Below are positions 36,790 to 51,312 of a stretch of DNA of 64,000 nucleotides, one piece after another. Origin of the DNA: Kryptolebias marmoratus (taxonomy: Eukaryota; Chordata; Actinopteri; Cyprinodontiformes; Rivulidae); NCBI RefSeq assembly GCF_001649575.2, contig NC_051435.1, positions 5,856,953 to 5,920,952 on the forward strand, in the 5' to 3' direction. The notes under the pieces are model-generated. The model was not told where the DNA came from. It did no database searches and worked only from the letters and a program-made list of their open reading frames with translations. Numbering within the stretch: position 1 is the first letter of the stretch; every line of letters begins with the position of its first letter. A program made the translations under genes and the position numbers.

Positions 36790-39700
36790 ATGGGATGTAT
36801 GGAAGTCAGTGGAAAGTCCCTGCAAAGATAGAGAGACCGACGTGTGTGTGGAGGTGGAGATAGGGGCTTATACACATGCTCATATTGCAAAGTGGCCTTT
36901 TTTAAAATGAACATTAAAAATGGATGAGAAATGAATACTTTTTTAATTTCAGTTATTTTTAGATTTGAACATTTTTATTAGCCCTCAGGCAGAGTTTTAG
37001 AAAAGTTTTTTTAGGTTAACATATCAAATTTCCAATAAGGGACTAAGAAATAAAATTTTGTTTTGAGAATTGAATGTCTGAAAGCAAATTGTCTTTATTC
37101 TAGACAGATCATTAAGCATAGTTAGGTTTTTATGAGGGGTTTAATATTGGTCAAAATGTTATGGTGATGTCTGGTTGTTGCAACATCTCCCCGCGGATTC
37201 AGACATCAGTTCTAAGGACGCTCCAGCAGCTTCAAGGGTTTTCATCCAGATACAGCAGAGTCACACAGGTTTGCAATGCAAAAAATAACAGTGATTTTTA
37301 TTTATTTCTTCATCACAAGACAGAACAGTGATGGACAGCTCCAAGCATGGAGTAGTCTGAGGCCTCAACAAAACAATTAAAATTTAGATTACCAATAATA
37401 ATTAAAAATCCAGTGCCATTCTATCTCCCCCAGCACAGCTCCGTGAACCCCTGTCCTTCATCTCCCCCAACAACCGAGCAACAACCACATTCTGTAAGTT
37501 TAATGAAGAACTAAAATCACTACTCAACCAAAATTCTAATGTCCTTCAGGAGCTCATCTCTTTTAGCAAAAACCAGAATCACAAACAGGAACTGCATTCA
37601 AGTCTCGTGTATGGAAATTTAAGGCTTAACTTAAGTCCATTGTAATCCCTCTGCTTTGATTGATGACACGCTCGTGAGGCTTATTATGCCACAGCTCACT
37701 ATTAATACAACAAAGTGTGTGTCTTCATGCAAAGCCATGTCAACAACTCACATCACATATGGGCTCATTACACAGCCCCTCAGCTGTCTGGTGAAATGTT
37801 CATCACTTTACTTTATAAGTTTTCTAATTTTACAACACCAGTTTGGCCTGATGTCCAGTGGATTTTTTTCACATGTTCAAAACTAATTGACAATTCTCCA
37901 CTTGTATTGTTGTCTGTTTTTTACTTATTACAATAGGTGGTCTCAAAGCCCATGATTGGTGGATATTTAAGTTTCCTGACATTCTGATCAGAAGCCAGCA
38001 TATTCCCAATAACAAGTGGTTTCACTTTGAGTGTCCTCTGCTGTTTTGGATCGTGTGTTAAATGAGCTGCTGCAGCAAATAATCATTTCCAAGAAATCTA
38101 AATATCATTTGAGGCAAGGCACTGTGCACATGAATCTATGTTTTTGGTGTGCAACAGTCATGCTCAATGTTTTGCGCATTCTTGAAGAAGTCTCAGAGAT
38201 ATGCAAAACATTACATGATTGTAACAAATGGATCTAAACCAAAGAGTGCTGTCTATGCAACAAATTATAATATTTACTAAATTGACAAGGATGTAACATA
38301 ATGTAAACTAAATTTCAGCCAGTCAACATTTAATCTGTGTTCAGCACCATGTATGGTGTTACAAACTGTTAGGTTTTCTTAAACTTTATGCAAGCCCATC
38401 TATATTGGCTAAATATATATAAAAAAAAATCCAAAATCCTTTCCTTGATGTGAACTGAGGATGAAGCAGTTGGAAGCATAAGTACAACCATGCATCACAC
38501 ATCTGACAAGTGGCATACATGAATCAAAATCGAATGCATTTTAGTGCAAAAATCAGAAAATGTGAGCATGTGCAAAAATCCTGTGAAGGACCTGTGAATT
38601 AAAAAAAAAACAGAATTGTTACCATGAGAAGAGAAAATATGATTCAAAATCCAGAAAACTATGATAGTAAAAACATAAAAAGAATATTATTTAAGAGAAC
38701 AAATGGGAAAATATATAAAGACAAACTGATATACTACGCCCACTGCCCATGCATATAAAGCTTGAAGGCAGCCCAGAATGAGGTTCTTACCTGTAAATTC
38801 CCCTCTGGAGTTTGATAGGAAAAAGACCACACATCAACCTTATGGAGCGTGACAGCAGAGTCATAATCCTGTTCTTATTTATAATCTTAATTCAGATAGA
38901 CTGAAGCGCCCTGAGGTAAAAAACCTATCAAACACAGCTGCATAAAGGTGTTATACTACCTGTCAAACAGTTAGTGACATTAATGATAATCTCAATATTT
39001 CTTTAGTTAGACATAATGTTGATCAAACCTTTTTTAAAAAGTGTCAACTGAAAATTAGTAGCTTTATTAGGGGTATAAGTTTAATCTCAGCTCTTAGAAT
39101 GATTATGTTTTGACTCTCTGTGTTACATGAATGCTGCTGCAGAAGATTTATTTATTATTGAATTTTTTATATGAAAAGAATGCCAATGGCACAGTGGGCA
39201 TCATTAATGGGAACATTATTCTTTTACAGTCATCATGAGTTCAAAACTGTTCAATATTAACTGAAGTTACAATCTCTTCATTGATTTTAAAACATGTTGC
39301 ATTAACGAGCAGGAGAAAAAAAAAAGGTTGGGCCTAGAAATGTAAAGCAGTGGGATTTCTTTGGATTCCATCAAATCTAGCTTTATTAAAATCAATAACG
39401 TGAACCACCTTCAGACTCTGAATGATGGACGGCTTCACACACAGATTGCGTGCCCAAAGCAAGCTGTAGGCTATGTTCTGCATGTGATATGTCAGCCTGT
39501 GGTGTTCGAAGCTGCACTGTGGCACAAATAATTCATGTGCTTCGTTCTTCTTTAGTAATGACTGGCTAGTGGTGAGCACTCAGCCAGCTTTGGACATCAC
39601 TTTTTTCCCTTCTTCCTTCAATATTGTTCTACTGCTGTGCACCCTCAGGAACCAGCAATGTGAAGAAAAAAAAACCCAAAGTGTCCAGCTGAGAGGGTTA

Positions 39701-40579
39701 AGAAGTATTTTCTCTTTATATCATTTTGAACTTCCTCTTGTTTTTAGCTCTAAAAGTCAGACACACAGAAGCTGCTTTTTATTTATACTTCTACACTGCA
39801 GTGTGTGAGATGAGCAAATCAAAAGCTTTGAATGTAATCATCTTTTTTTGAGCTCCCACTGAAAACAACTGTTACACGGAGGAAGAGCAGCTGCACTTCG
39901 TGTAACACTCCATGTAACACTCAGTAACTGAGCCTGAAGTAAAGACATGGCTACAGTGAATGCTGAGGGTATAATAATTTAGCAGTTTATATTTGTTTTA
40001 CACATTAAAAATAAATAAATATTTGAAAATAGAAAACAGACTTACACCCTAAAAGACAGGAAAATATTTACGGGAAATGTAAAGGGATTTTATTTCGATA
40101 CCCAAGAACAGGGGCAGGTGGTCTATTTGGGCCAACCTATATGATATAGATGAGCATGATAAGGAAATTACTGTCCGCCAATGTTTAAACATATTCTTTC
40201 ACATTATGAAGAGATTTAAACATCATAGGAACCATATCAGTACAAGAAAAATGCTAAATTCTTCTAAATAGTTTTTTTTTATATCCCAAATACAACAGCA
40301 TAAGATTTTGTTTATGTTTATGGGCATAAGTGTCTGACAGATGCTGGGCCACACCTCCTTGATTTGCTGTTTATTCGAGCTGATTTTGTTCAGCCCTAAT
40401 TCTAAAGCTTTAAGCCATTGAGAGTGAATGTAACATGACATGTTTGCTGACTGCAGATGGGGAAATGTAGCAACGGGAAGCATTAGCATGAATACTAAGA
40501 ATCATTTACATTCTTGTTCAATTTCACAAATGGATGAATGAAAAATTGTATCTTTAACACACTGGCTGAGTTGTCTGTT

Positions 40580-41420
40580 GATCAGCTTTTAGCTAAACCT
40601 AAAAACTTCATCCAGAAAAGTGTCTCGTCTTTCAATAAGGTACATACTGCTGAAAATACACCATGTCTTCTTAAACTTTCCTGACATGTGGACTAGAGGT
40701 GCTGTGGAACTAGCAACCTTGTGACTAAAGAATGGCCAGACCACCTCCTGATCTACAGCTGCCAGTACATTAATCCAATTATATTTATCTCTAAAGATAA
40801 ACAGAGGCGTTTTTACAAAAACAAAATGTTGTCTAAAGGAATTCAATGTAAAAAAAACCCAGCAACAACAAACTAAACAACCCATCAGTTGTCCAACCTA
40901 CGGTCTGCCTTGTAGACAGTCAATAATCCAGGCGCTTGTGGAAGTATTCCACAATATACTTTCTCCTTAGTTTTCAGTGCTGACTAAATCTGAAAGCACT
41001 AAAGAAATCAAATAACATGATCCTCATAGTGCTACTTGATTTGTTCAGGTGGGAGAGAGTTTGCTGAAGAAGGAGTGATACAGCTTCAGTCCAGCCCGAT
41101 GGAGCATAAAGCTGCAATGTGCCCTGAAAGGTACTTGATTATTTAGTTGAGCCAATAACAGTGTCTCTTAAACTTTAATGATATGGGATCTTAAAGAAGC
41201 TGGTTTTTGTCAATAAGGGCAGATGGGTGAGATTTACCCAGGAAGGATGTTTTCAGCATTAATGGAAACTTCTCAAGACTCAGAGTAAGATTGAAGATAT
41301 GCTGTGCAATCCTGCATAGCTACACGGTTTATCTAAGTGCCACTTCACCAGGCAGAATGGGGAGGTAGATGGAGTCTCTGATGTAAGGAAAGGTGTTGCT
41401 TAGGCTGTGTTAAAGGTAGT
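40580..41420 (-). pseudogene. L2/Rex1-like LINE reverse transcriptase remnant
   Basis: On the minus strand, in shifting frames, the sequence keeps IFNLTLSLEKFPLMLKTS (family IFNLSLSLERVPVLWKTS) at about 41240-41320. Nearer the left it keeps AVSLLLQQTLSHLNKSSSTM followed by RIMLFDFFSAF (family VRIMFFDFSSAFN) at about 41000-41090, with the catalytic Asp of the first block still there. Several stops and indels kill it. The type is abundant in fishes; the clade name is my best guess. Confidence 0.65.
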
Positions 41421-41689
41421 ATCTCTCAGACTGTGACTAGTTGGTGAACAACATTCACTAGGGACTCAATGTCCAGAGTCTCAGGCTTGGCTTGCAGTCT
41501 TGTCACTTGAATTTTGAACATGTTTTAAAAAACAGTGCAATAAATTTTCTCACAAAATAGTTACAGTCATCATGAGAGTCTTGAACTTTTCTAAACACTT
41601 TTAAAATTTTGATTCAGGTATCTTCAACCTCTTTCTAGAGCACAAGGGCTGGGAGCTCTCCTATGACAGAAAAACATGACCAGGTCTAA

Positions 41690-41830
41690 AAACCACACCA
41701 GTGATCTACCCACTCACCCATTTTCTTTACCTGCTTTTGTGTGCAGGATTGCAGGGGAGCTGGTGTCTATCTCCGGCAGTCCTGTGAGAGGAGAGGTACA
41801 CCATGGACAGGTCGCAAATATACCAGTGAT
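41690..41830 (-). repeat. teleost SINE-like dispersed repeat, 3' part
   Basis: CCATTTTCTTTACCTGC, GGATTGCAGGGGAGCTGGTG, CTATCTCCGGCAGTC and GAGGTACACCATGGACAGGT match the same family as 3322-3500, in the same orientation. Confidence 0.65.
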
Positions 41831-43287
41831 AAATAGTAATAATATTAATAAAACACTAATCTAAATCTGCCTATCTTCATTTCTCCTGCAAATTTAGGTA
41901 GGAAATGAAATAGTGTGAATACCCTAAAATACAGTTTTACAAGCCGCACACTCAAAAGTAAGCCACAGCTTTCAAAAATCGGCCACTTGATTGCAAACAC
42001 TCAGCATTCAGTGTGACTGCAATTGAAAATCTGTATATTTTCTGTTTAATCTCCAGCTAGACACAGTTTAGTTAGCTACCACCTTAAGGTCTATGACTGA
42101 AAGGCAGGTTGAGAGGTGTGGTACAAATCAGAGGTTGACTCTGCTTACAGCTGCTAATCAAAATCAACATTAGAACACAATAAGTTAAAAAAGTTGTAAA
42201 TGAACAAAATTACATAAACTGAAAAGCAAATCCAGAATAGTTAGTTGAACAGTAATGATGGTAGCTTTGCAACAAGTCTTGTCCAAATCTTTAGTTGTTT
42301 GTAAAAGTATGTGTCAAGAAACTAAAACACAATGTGCTATTCTGATAAAAGACGGTCATGTGTGATTGTTAATAGGCTCACAATATATATTATACATTTA
42401 TATATTATATTAATGTCCCTTTGACTCTTGAAACAGATGCTTTGAACATTTAACAACACCTCTCTCTGTTGCAGCTATTTGAATATTTTATTCCACAGTG
42501 ATTTGAAACAAACAAACAAACAGACTGTTAAATTCTGGTTTTATTAATCTTTACCACATTATTAAATCTGGTCCTCTGATTTTTGAATAAATCATACAAT
42601 CACTCATTTGATTTATTTCCTTCTGTTATTGTTCTCCATGAAGAAGTCTTCTTCGGGCTGCTACAACGCTTGTTATTTAGGCAGCTGAAGTGAGGTGTTT
42701 GCCATGTCTGCTGCCAGGGGTGCAAAGTGTTGTGTGACCTGTAAACCTACCCTGGAGAAAAAGCAACTCCTCTTGAACCAAAATAAATCTTCCAATTCAT
42801 TCCTTCATTGGAGTCCACCTCTTACTGAGTTAGATAAGGAGCTGTGATGCTCTGTGAACACAATCCCAGACATCTCTGTCTCAGACTCACGAACCACTGA
42901 TCTTCTCATGTGATATCCCAACGACTTTCTGGGGAAATTTTAACAGTTTGTTTTTGGCCGCTAGCAAAACTGTGAGCATTCAAAACAGATGAACAGACTG
43001 AATTCACATTTTACTTCTTAGTTTCCACTAGTTCTTTTATTTTATTTTTTCCACTAATTTGAGTTTTTCTGGTCAACAATTTTGGCATCCCCGACATTTT
43101 TACTTTCCATAGCTGTCAGTGAAATTCAATCAAAGTTTTGTTAAATTGGTGGGTATTGATTTGTTTGAAATGTCATGACTGAATATACAATTTAGCATTG
43201 GCATTTCACAGCTTATTTCTCCTTTTTAACATTTCTAATCTTTACTGTATATTTCCAGCTGGGATGTTCTGTTCAGTTGTTTCACTA

Positions 43288-43289
<2 letters not shown>

Positions 43290-43323
<34 letters not shown>
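43290..43323. repeat. (TA)n microsatellite
   Basis: About 17 uninterrupted TA units. Confidence 0.95.
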
Positions 43324-43325
<2 letters not shown>

Positions 43326-46269
43326 TGTGTCATGATCTTTAAGTCTTTATTTTAACTTTTATTTTTTTAAGAGAAATGCCACCAGTTAGTGTTTGGATGG
43401 CAGCTGACTAAGGTGGTTTACTAGGTCTAGGTTTAACCTGACCAAATGTAAAATAAACCAACTAGTGCTATTAAGTAACAGCAACTTCTGAAAAAGAAAA
43501 AAAGTTTATTGTAAGAAAAAAAAAATCCTGCAGTTCTTGAAAATATTTTATGGTACAGAGATCCTTTTTATCATATCTCATGTCCACACTTTGTGAACTT
43601 ACATTAGGTAAAACATAAATGCAGATGAAAAAAATAATAAAAATATAATAAATACAGCTTTACCATTTCCAGTATCTTGTGTTATTTGGTCCACTACCAA
43701 CTTATTATGACATCTGCGCTGTGTTTGGTGAGTAATTTCTATTATTTTGCCCCATAGTCTGCAATTTTCTAAAGGTTACAAGCAGAGCTAAGGCATTTGT
43801 GTGCAAAGCTGGCATCATTTTAAAGGTTAGACAATATACAAGGACAACATTAACTTTTGGACCTCTTGAAATAAAAGCACCTCCTCAGAGTGCCTTCTCT
43901 GCTACTGCAAGGAGAAATATTTATCTGAATCATTAAAGTGAAATATAGAGCATGCATACATAGTCTCATTAGCACATTCAGTGAAACACTGCCTGTTGGA
44001 GCTGCACAGATAAAAAAAACGGCTTTTACATTCTTTCTTTTATGTATTTTTTTCTTTTATATCTCTGCACATGCTACAGGAGCTATAATGCTGTGATGAT
44101 AATGTGCAATAAATTGATAATTGATATGAGAGATGAGATGCATTTGGCTACTATTTAAGAGCCCATTGATTTATACTTCATGGTAACTGCTCAGTGACAA
44201 ATTGTAATTGTAGCGCTGATGTATTGTCTCACTTGACTACACTGGGTCTCAGCTGGGCCCAAGCATAAGTCCTGTTCAGAGCCACTTTTTGAAGCAGCTC
44301 ATTATTAACAGAATGCTGACGTCTGCAAAAAGTCACACTGGCACCGTTTAAAGGAGGGCTGGGTGCTGGGAGGCTGTACGATTAGTCAAGAATAAGAGCC
44401 TGAAGTTTAATTAAAGTCATCAGGCAATTAGAAGCCAGCACGATAGTGCTTTACAATGCATTTCTGTCTTGTCCATTACCCGGGCTTAATCAAAGAAATC
44501 CCTCCACTGATGTTATGAGCTATAAATGCTACAACAAAATATGGGTCAGTCACATGGAGACCACTGTTGTAATAAAGCATTTGGTATTTAGTTACATAAA
44601 CTATGTGTTACTATTATTATTATTATTAGAATATTTAAATGTTGTAAACATAATTGGAATGTAATGATATGAAGATTTACCGAAATGAATTAGGTTACAC
44701 TGAAAACATTTTTTTTTTTGGTCATCTAATCTAAAATAGTTGTACCAAAGTTTCACTTTAATGCTGTAGAAAAAAAGAATTTATTTTCACACAAGCAATA
44801 CATTTTAAATTGTGTTTTTTGATGGCCAGTTTTAACACATGGTTGACTAATTAGAATGTGTGAAGGATGAGTAACAGTGTTAGCGAGGTGCAGACACAAA
44901 GTGTCAGACTCATCAACATTATTCTGAAGTGTTAGAAAATGAGTGGAAACAGGAGGGGGAAAATGATCTTGATCAAGTACACAGCCATTGCAACGCTTTA
45001 TAATGATTCAGTAGTGTCAATATTTATTACTGCAGTTCCATTAGCAATGACTTTTGCTCATTACTATGTGTGCAGACGCTCCATGTGACCTTCACAAACC
45101 CTGCTGTTTTTGTTGTGCTTGCATCAGATTGAACTGGATGTGGTGAAAACAAAGAGAGAACATCTCCTCTGCCGTCATACGCAGGCTGTCTCCCTTTATA
45201 TGATGAGGTCCTAATGCTAAATTAAAACTTTATCTGGAGAATAAAAATAAAGGAAATCAATACTTGAGGTTACATAATTGAGTTAAATCAATTTGTGATG
45301 CTGTTTGCTTCAGCTTGGTTTGTTTGTGCCCCTCACCCCTTCTACACATTTCTTTGTTACAGATTGGCAGAACAATAAACTTTACAGATTGGGGAAAAAG
45401 GCAAGCTCTCAATATAATAAAAAAATGCTCACAAAATAGCCTTGAAATGGGTTTTCAATTATTCCAATTATTCAATATTTAATAAATTACTATAACTAGT
45501 CACAGCGATGTCTAAAGGCTCTTTTCTTTATCCTCTGCACATAAATCTCAGATCTGTTTTTATTCAGATGATCATGTGATGTGAGAAAATGCAAATCAGT
45601 AGCAGTGTTATTTTCCCACAGGTCAGGAAGATATTGATAGGAAAATTCTATACTAACATTGTGGCTGTTATTTTCTAAAACATGTCACTTGGACCACGGA
45701 TAAAATCAAGACAATACAATAAAATATATAAAAGATGTGATTTGGTGAAACTGTAACAACATTTGTGAGTACTGTGGTGTAAACTTGGCATGTCCCGATG
45801 ACAATCCAATCACTTCCAGCAAATTTCCATATTTAGGCAGACCATGGTTGGAATTCAGTTGAAAATGACTATGTGCCATAAAAGGTTGATATATTACTGA
45901 TAGTTTTGTTATTTTACTGTTTTTCAGTCCAGTCTGGTACATGAACACATTCGCATGTCACACATGTCACTTAATTCTGACCTATGAATTATTCAGACAT
46001 AAATAGGCAATTGATAAAGAAATTAGAAATGATTTAGAACTTCTGCACAATGCTGTGGTACGGATTTGAAGGTGAAGAAGTGTTATTTTATCTTTCTTTG
46101 ATGGATATTAATATTTTTAACATCACACCACACAGCTAAACCAACCGCTTAGTTTGCATTCTCAAGTAGCAATGGTGTCAAACTGGTTGTGAGCTGATTG
46201 CATGCATGCTGGGACTGTGCAGGTGGATTTGAAGAATATTAAGGCTCATCTCGATTGTCCGTTCTGTTC

Positions 46270-47470
46270 CCTGTGAGTAAAGACATGTTTTCACCTCAGG
46301 AACCTTTTCCAGAAACCAGGTTAGTTTTCTGGGGCTATTCTTTATCTCCCTCGATTTCCACTGTAATTACCAGGGTAATTACAGATTACCCAAGTAGAAT
46401 TTTACCTAAAGGCCCTGGTGTAAATGTAGTTCTTTTGAGATTAGTCTGAGCTTTCAGGATGGGGCTTGTGATGCAGGGAAATTCTGACTGGTCTGTTCTC
46501 TTCATTTTATTTCACCACCATATTTAAAATTTAACAACATTTTTTAATCTTCTTCATCATTTTGCTGCTTTCTACAATTGTCTGATAAAAAGTCATACAA
46601 TAGATGGACTGACAGTGAGATAGAATTGCTGGTAAACATTTGCTGCGAAGAGGAAATAAAGAGTTGTAGTCAGCCATCTGTTTTGACCAAGTCTGCACAA
46701 AGTTATTTGTTAAACTAGTGGAGATCGGCATAGTTCATGAGTCAAAGCAGTGCAAAGAAATATATATAAAAATAAATAAAACAAGACTACTATCAAAGAT
46801 GACAACAGCAAACCTGATGCAGATCCTCAGTCTTCCAAGACATGGCAAATCCAAAATGTTTCAAAACTGAGAATTTAAAAACGAACCATAAGCGAAACAA
46901 CTTCAACCACAGGATAAAAGTCCAGTTGCTTTATTTTTTTAAATGTTTTGGAACAGCAAGAGTGGCTCAGATCGAAGTAGGAGCAAGTGACTGACATGGC
47001 CACATAGTTTGGGCACAGACCAGCCTTCTGTGGGCCAGCAGGAATGAAAGACACATTTGTTGTCCTGCTTGAGGTCATGAAAACAGAAAACGCTAACGTC
47101 AATGAAATGGAAGAAAGTAAGTCATAAATTCACAGCTTATAATTCATGCTTCATGTGCATGGTGCGTCAGTTGCTTTAAAGGTGTTTCAGTCAAAGCAGA
47201 TGAACAAATTCTCTTAGGTTGGTGGAAAACACCACCTGCTGCCCGTCGCTTATTTCAGTCATAAATAACACGATACTGTAAACAGTGGAAAAGTGGAAAC
47301 AGCCCAAGGAGATCAATAGTTCAGGGTAATCAGGTTCCAGGGAATAAAAGTTCCAGGTAGCACAGTGGAAACGCAGATTTAGAAAAGCATTGACCAGTTT
47401 ACTCGGGAATTTTGTTTGTGAAAGTTCCCCACCAAAAATTCTGTCGATTTACATGAAAACGTTCTGGCAA
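46270..47470. mobile_element. possible PIF/Harbinger-like element
   Basis: Left part: CAGGAACCTTTTCCAGAAAC, then GATTTCCACTGTAATTACCA. Right part: GGTTCCAGGGAATAAAAGTT, then CAGTGGAAACGCAG. Fish elements with AGTTCCTG...GTGGAAACGC ends of this type are common and the two parts face each other about 1.2 kb apart. Between them are no transposase motifs, and exact ends and target duplication are not visible. Confidence 0.3.
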
Positions 47471-48169
47471 CGAGCCGTGCAAGAAAATCTGCAGGTGAAA
47501 GATTTGACACACACGGACCACTTTCCTGTTCAATCGCCTTCCAACTCATGTACTCTCTTTTCTGTCTGATCCCTGTTCAGCTATTGTGGCCAATAACACC
47601 CCGAGATAGCTTAAGAAGCATAATTAGCACATAAGCCTTTGTGGCATTGTTGTCTCTGCCTAAAGACATGTTGGAGCGCACTTTGAATAGTTCATGCCAG
47701 AAGCCTTAAGCCATGAGTCAATCAGTGTCTCAGAGCTCATATGGCAGCCGCCAGCTCTCACATGTTAATTAGAGATGATTTTCCCTTCTGGCTGCAGTGC
47801 AAGACAGTTACAGCAAAGGTGTGACAGTTTGGGGAAATATGCAGGAAACTTCCAAGAGCTCCGTTTGGCTTTTGATCTGCTGGGATTGCTGTTATCTATT
47901 GTTCCATTTCATTTGTGGTGGTAAATGGAGATGAAAGTAGTGCCACACTGACATCTACACAGCTGACAGCATCTTGAAGGCACAGCTCTGCTGCGAGAGT
48001 TTCACTCCATGCTCACATTTCAGTTTACGATTTTCTTTTTTTACAATAGTTCAGAATATAAAGTATTCACTGTAAGGAACAATATTGTAGAATAAGATTG
48101 TCTGAGATATAGAACAACCAGAATAAGAACAATGAAGAATATTGAAGTCCATTTTTTTTAAAGCATCCT

Positions 48170-48256
48170 GAAGCCCTCAAAAGAGAGAGATGATGAGAGG
48201 TAGAGAAGACCTTGTAACTTTGGGTCAATTTGACCCAAAGACCACAGGAGGGTTAA
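48170..48256 (-). mobile_element. piggyBac-type MITE terminus
   Basis: On the minus strand this reads TTAACCCTCCTGTGGTCTTT followed by GGGTCAAATTGACCCAAAG. The TTAA plus CCCTCCTGT start and the GGGTCAAATTGACCC inner palindrome (11-base arms at 48218-48228 and 48230-48240) are those of a very common teleost MITE that inserts at TTAA. The other end is not seen. Confidence 0.55.
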
Positions 48257-50933
48257 AATAAGGTTTTTAGCATCTTAAACTATTGTTAGAATAATTACCA
48301 GAATTTTTCATTATTGTCTGGCTTTAGATTTTTTTTGAATCTGGAAAATAACAGTAAAAAAAAAAAATCAGTAAAAAAAATAAATAAATAAAAAAGTTAG
48401 ATAGCCTGTATGTTTTGTGAAAACCTTATTCTTACTGTTACTACAAGATCAGCCTCTTGCGATCTGTTAGCTACAGCTTAAGATTAGAACATAGAAGGAA
48501 ACAACAAGTGGTGTGTGCTGTTTAAAGAAAGTGAACACTTTACTATTCTGGCACTTAAAGATGCATGTAACCATGAAAATTTTTATTTTATTCAATTTTT
48601 TTTTCTATTTTGTTTAGAATAATATTTTCCGAGTTTAAAATGCAGCTGATTTACCCCAAAAATAGAGTTGCTGCTGAAGACTTAGACAGCTGAAGGACAA
48701 ACTGAATACATTTCCTCACTTTGTAATATTTACTTTCTCTACCTTCCATGTTTTTTTTTCTTCTTCTATAAGACAGTACCTGGCCCATTACATCTATGTT
48801 TGTCTTTGTCTGTTTTTTATTTTTTCCCACTCAACAGCCTTTGAGACAGATGGCTGTAAATCCTAAGCCTATTCTGATGGCTTTCTTCAGTTAAAAGGAA
48901 GCCGTTCCTCTCCACAGTCCCCGGCCACCCAGTGCATGCTCAGGAAGGGGAATTGGAATGAAGTGAAGATTCAAAGCATTCTTCTTGTTTCTCTACATGG
49001 ACAACTTTTACTAATTATCATTTTATGTTATAATAATAACACATTGAGTTTTTAGGGGCGTGCAGGAGTTTATTTTCCAGTAATTATTACTAAAAATGTG
49101 ACAACAAGGTATTAAAAATGTTGAATAAGTGCTGGCAGTTTTTAAAACTTTCTTGAAAATCAATTTCCATTTTCACATCTGAGCTTCTTTAAAAACCTTT
49201 TTCGGTGTGATACTACATTTTAGAGGTCTGTGAATCCAACCACAGATTATTCTTTTCTAGGTTCAGGAATTAGCTAATTTATCTTTTACCAGAATGGCCC
49301 TGAGTTTCAAAAAAACCCATTGAGCTCCACAGATTGCTGCATAGTGCTCATTTTAATAAAAGCTCAAAGCTTCTAGCGAATACAATTTAGAAGCACCAGA
49401 CAGGCTGACCTTTCATCATGCAGTTATTTTTTTCCTGGTGCTCTTAAAGGAAAAATGTGAAAGCCCTTGAGACCAACAGGAATGAGCTCTTAATTAAAAC
49501 CAGCTGCACATTGCATTGTCCAGACCCATTGGTAGTATATTTTGATAGTTGTAGGTGGCAGAACTGTAACCTTGCATGTATTGTTGATTCAAAACAGGGA
49601 TTATGCTCCTATACACACTGAAAAAGGTCAACTAAGCAGAGTTTCTGATTTAGGACTGTGCAAGGCAATAACTTTAATAATACCCACTGATTAGTTCTGT
49701 CAGTTGTATCCTCTTAACTATTCCTCCATTATGCAGACAGCTTTAGTACTTGAGGAATCCTTTTCTGATGAAAAAGTCACTTTCTGATAGATCTGCTGTG
49801 TGGCTTAGGAGTGCTAATCCAGTCATGTTGGAGCATATCATCAATTTTAATTTAAAGTCGGAGTTTTATATTTGTGGAGAGCTTGCCTGTGTGATTATGT
49901 TAACTCTCTAAGGCCGACTCCACTGTGCCCACTGTGACAAAACATGTTTGTGAATCCCAATGCTACGGTGAGTGTAGGTTCTGTAAGTCTGTGCAAAGAC
50001 AATACATTTGTGTGGTCTCTCTTCAAGCGGTGACAGTTCATTCTTCTTCCTCACTCTGCAGACCACGGGGAAAGGAAAATGTAACCAACCGTAATACTGA
50101 AATGCAAACATGATATTGAATGCACATGTGGTGAAAAGTCAGCAAAACAAATCAACAAAACAAATGAAGTTTACAGCACTGCAAACATGAGGTATTTCCC
50201 TCATCAGGAGTACACGCTTTAGGTAAACAGTAACTACAACCTATTTCAGTTTTAATGTTTTATGCATCAGAGTTTAATAAAAGATCAACTGGTCCTAAAA
50301 TGAGGTAAACATATCCTCAAATGAACAACAACACATCACACCACATTATTATTTTTACAAGAAAAAAATAAAATAAAAGGCTGAAACTGCTGTGTGGAAA
50401 AAGTAGCATTCAGACATAGCTAATCAAATGGTGTTAACTTTATCGAGTGTTATCACCTCTGTAAAAGCAATTTTTTTCTAGTTTAAATATTTGGTAATAC
50501 AAAACCTTTTCACAAGTGGAAAACATTCTGGACAGTTGCCAGTCTTACCTTGAGTGGATGTCTCTCAACCCAAGGTAAAAACAATGTCCTTATGTCCTTT
50601 GGGCAGATGGTTCCAAAGTCAGAGAGTTTTCCCATATTACACAACTCCAGATTTGGCAAAAAGAAACAAAAAACATTATATCAGAAAAAAAAATCTATTA
50701 GCTAATCTATTATCACCATTATCAAGCAGGGATGATTTGGGGTTGTTCTTCAGCCACTAAACCTGAATATCTTGGACTCAATTGATTTATCATTAACTGC
50801 ACTGTTCTTCAAGAATGAACTTATCTTATTAAGTATCTTTATTTTTCTTCAATGTGAGTTGATCTGTCGACAAAATTAGGACATGTTACATGGCTATTAT
50901 CCACAACACATCATCATAGCTGCAGCATAAAGT

Positions 50934-51033
<100 letters not shown>

Positions 51034-51312
51034 GTAAAATACAGCAAAAAAAGTTTCGAATTCCTCACTAAGTAGGTGTTGGCTGTCCTAAAACTCAAAG
51101 AAGTAATTTAAAGACATCATCACCTAATTTGTATAATTGATTAGAGAGGAATGTTTAGAACTACAAAAAAAAACTAGAAAAAAAACCCCAGACTTTCTTC
51201 TGTTGATTCTTTTGAGTTTTAATGTCACATTTCCAACTCTCCTCCTTTATCAAGGCCTGAGACCAGTAAAAGTGAGCCAAAAGAGACACTTAGAGTTATT
51301 TTAATGCAGTAA

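Larger units (their letters stand above)
33116..40570. other. intergenic, no gene seen
   Basis: This contains a tRNA-like SINE fragment, a degenerate minisatellite, CA, TC and TG microsatellites and otherwise AT-rich sequence. The 37180-37480 part is less AT-rich (CTCCCCCAGCACAGCTCCGT, CCCCAACAACCGAGCAACAA) and may be an unrecognised retroelement piece. I find no exon with coding bias. Confidence 0.5.
41421..50320. other. intergenic, no gene seen
   Basis: This contains a SINE piece, a TA microsatellite, a Harbinger-like pair of ends and a piggyBac-type terminus. The stretches 44080-44480 and 47560-48020 lack simple repeats and recognised transposons and contain several TTAATTA/TAATT-type motifs, so they are candidates for conserved non-coding sequence; this is only a guess. 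Confidence 0.5.

Noticed and set aside
42705..42851. Short plus-strand frame starting MSAARGAKCCVTCK, considered as a THAP-type zinc finger
   Set aside because: The Cys spacing does not follow C2CH and the frame stops after 48 codons.
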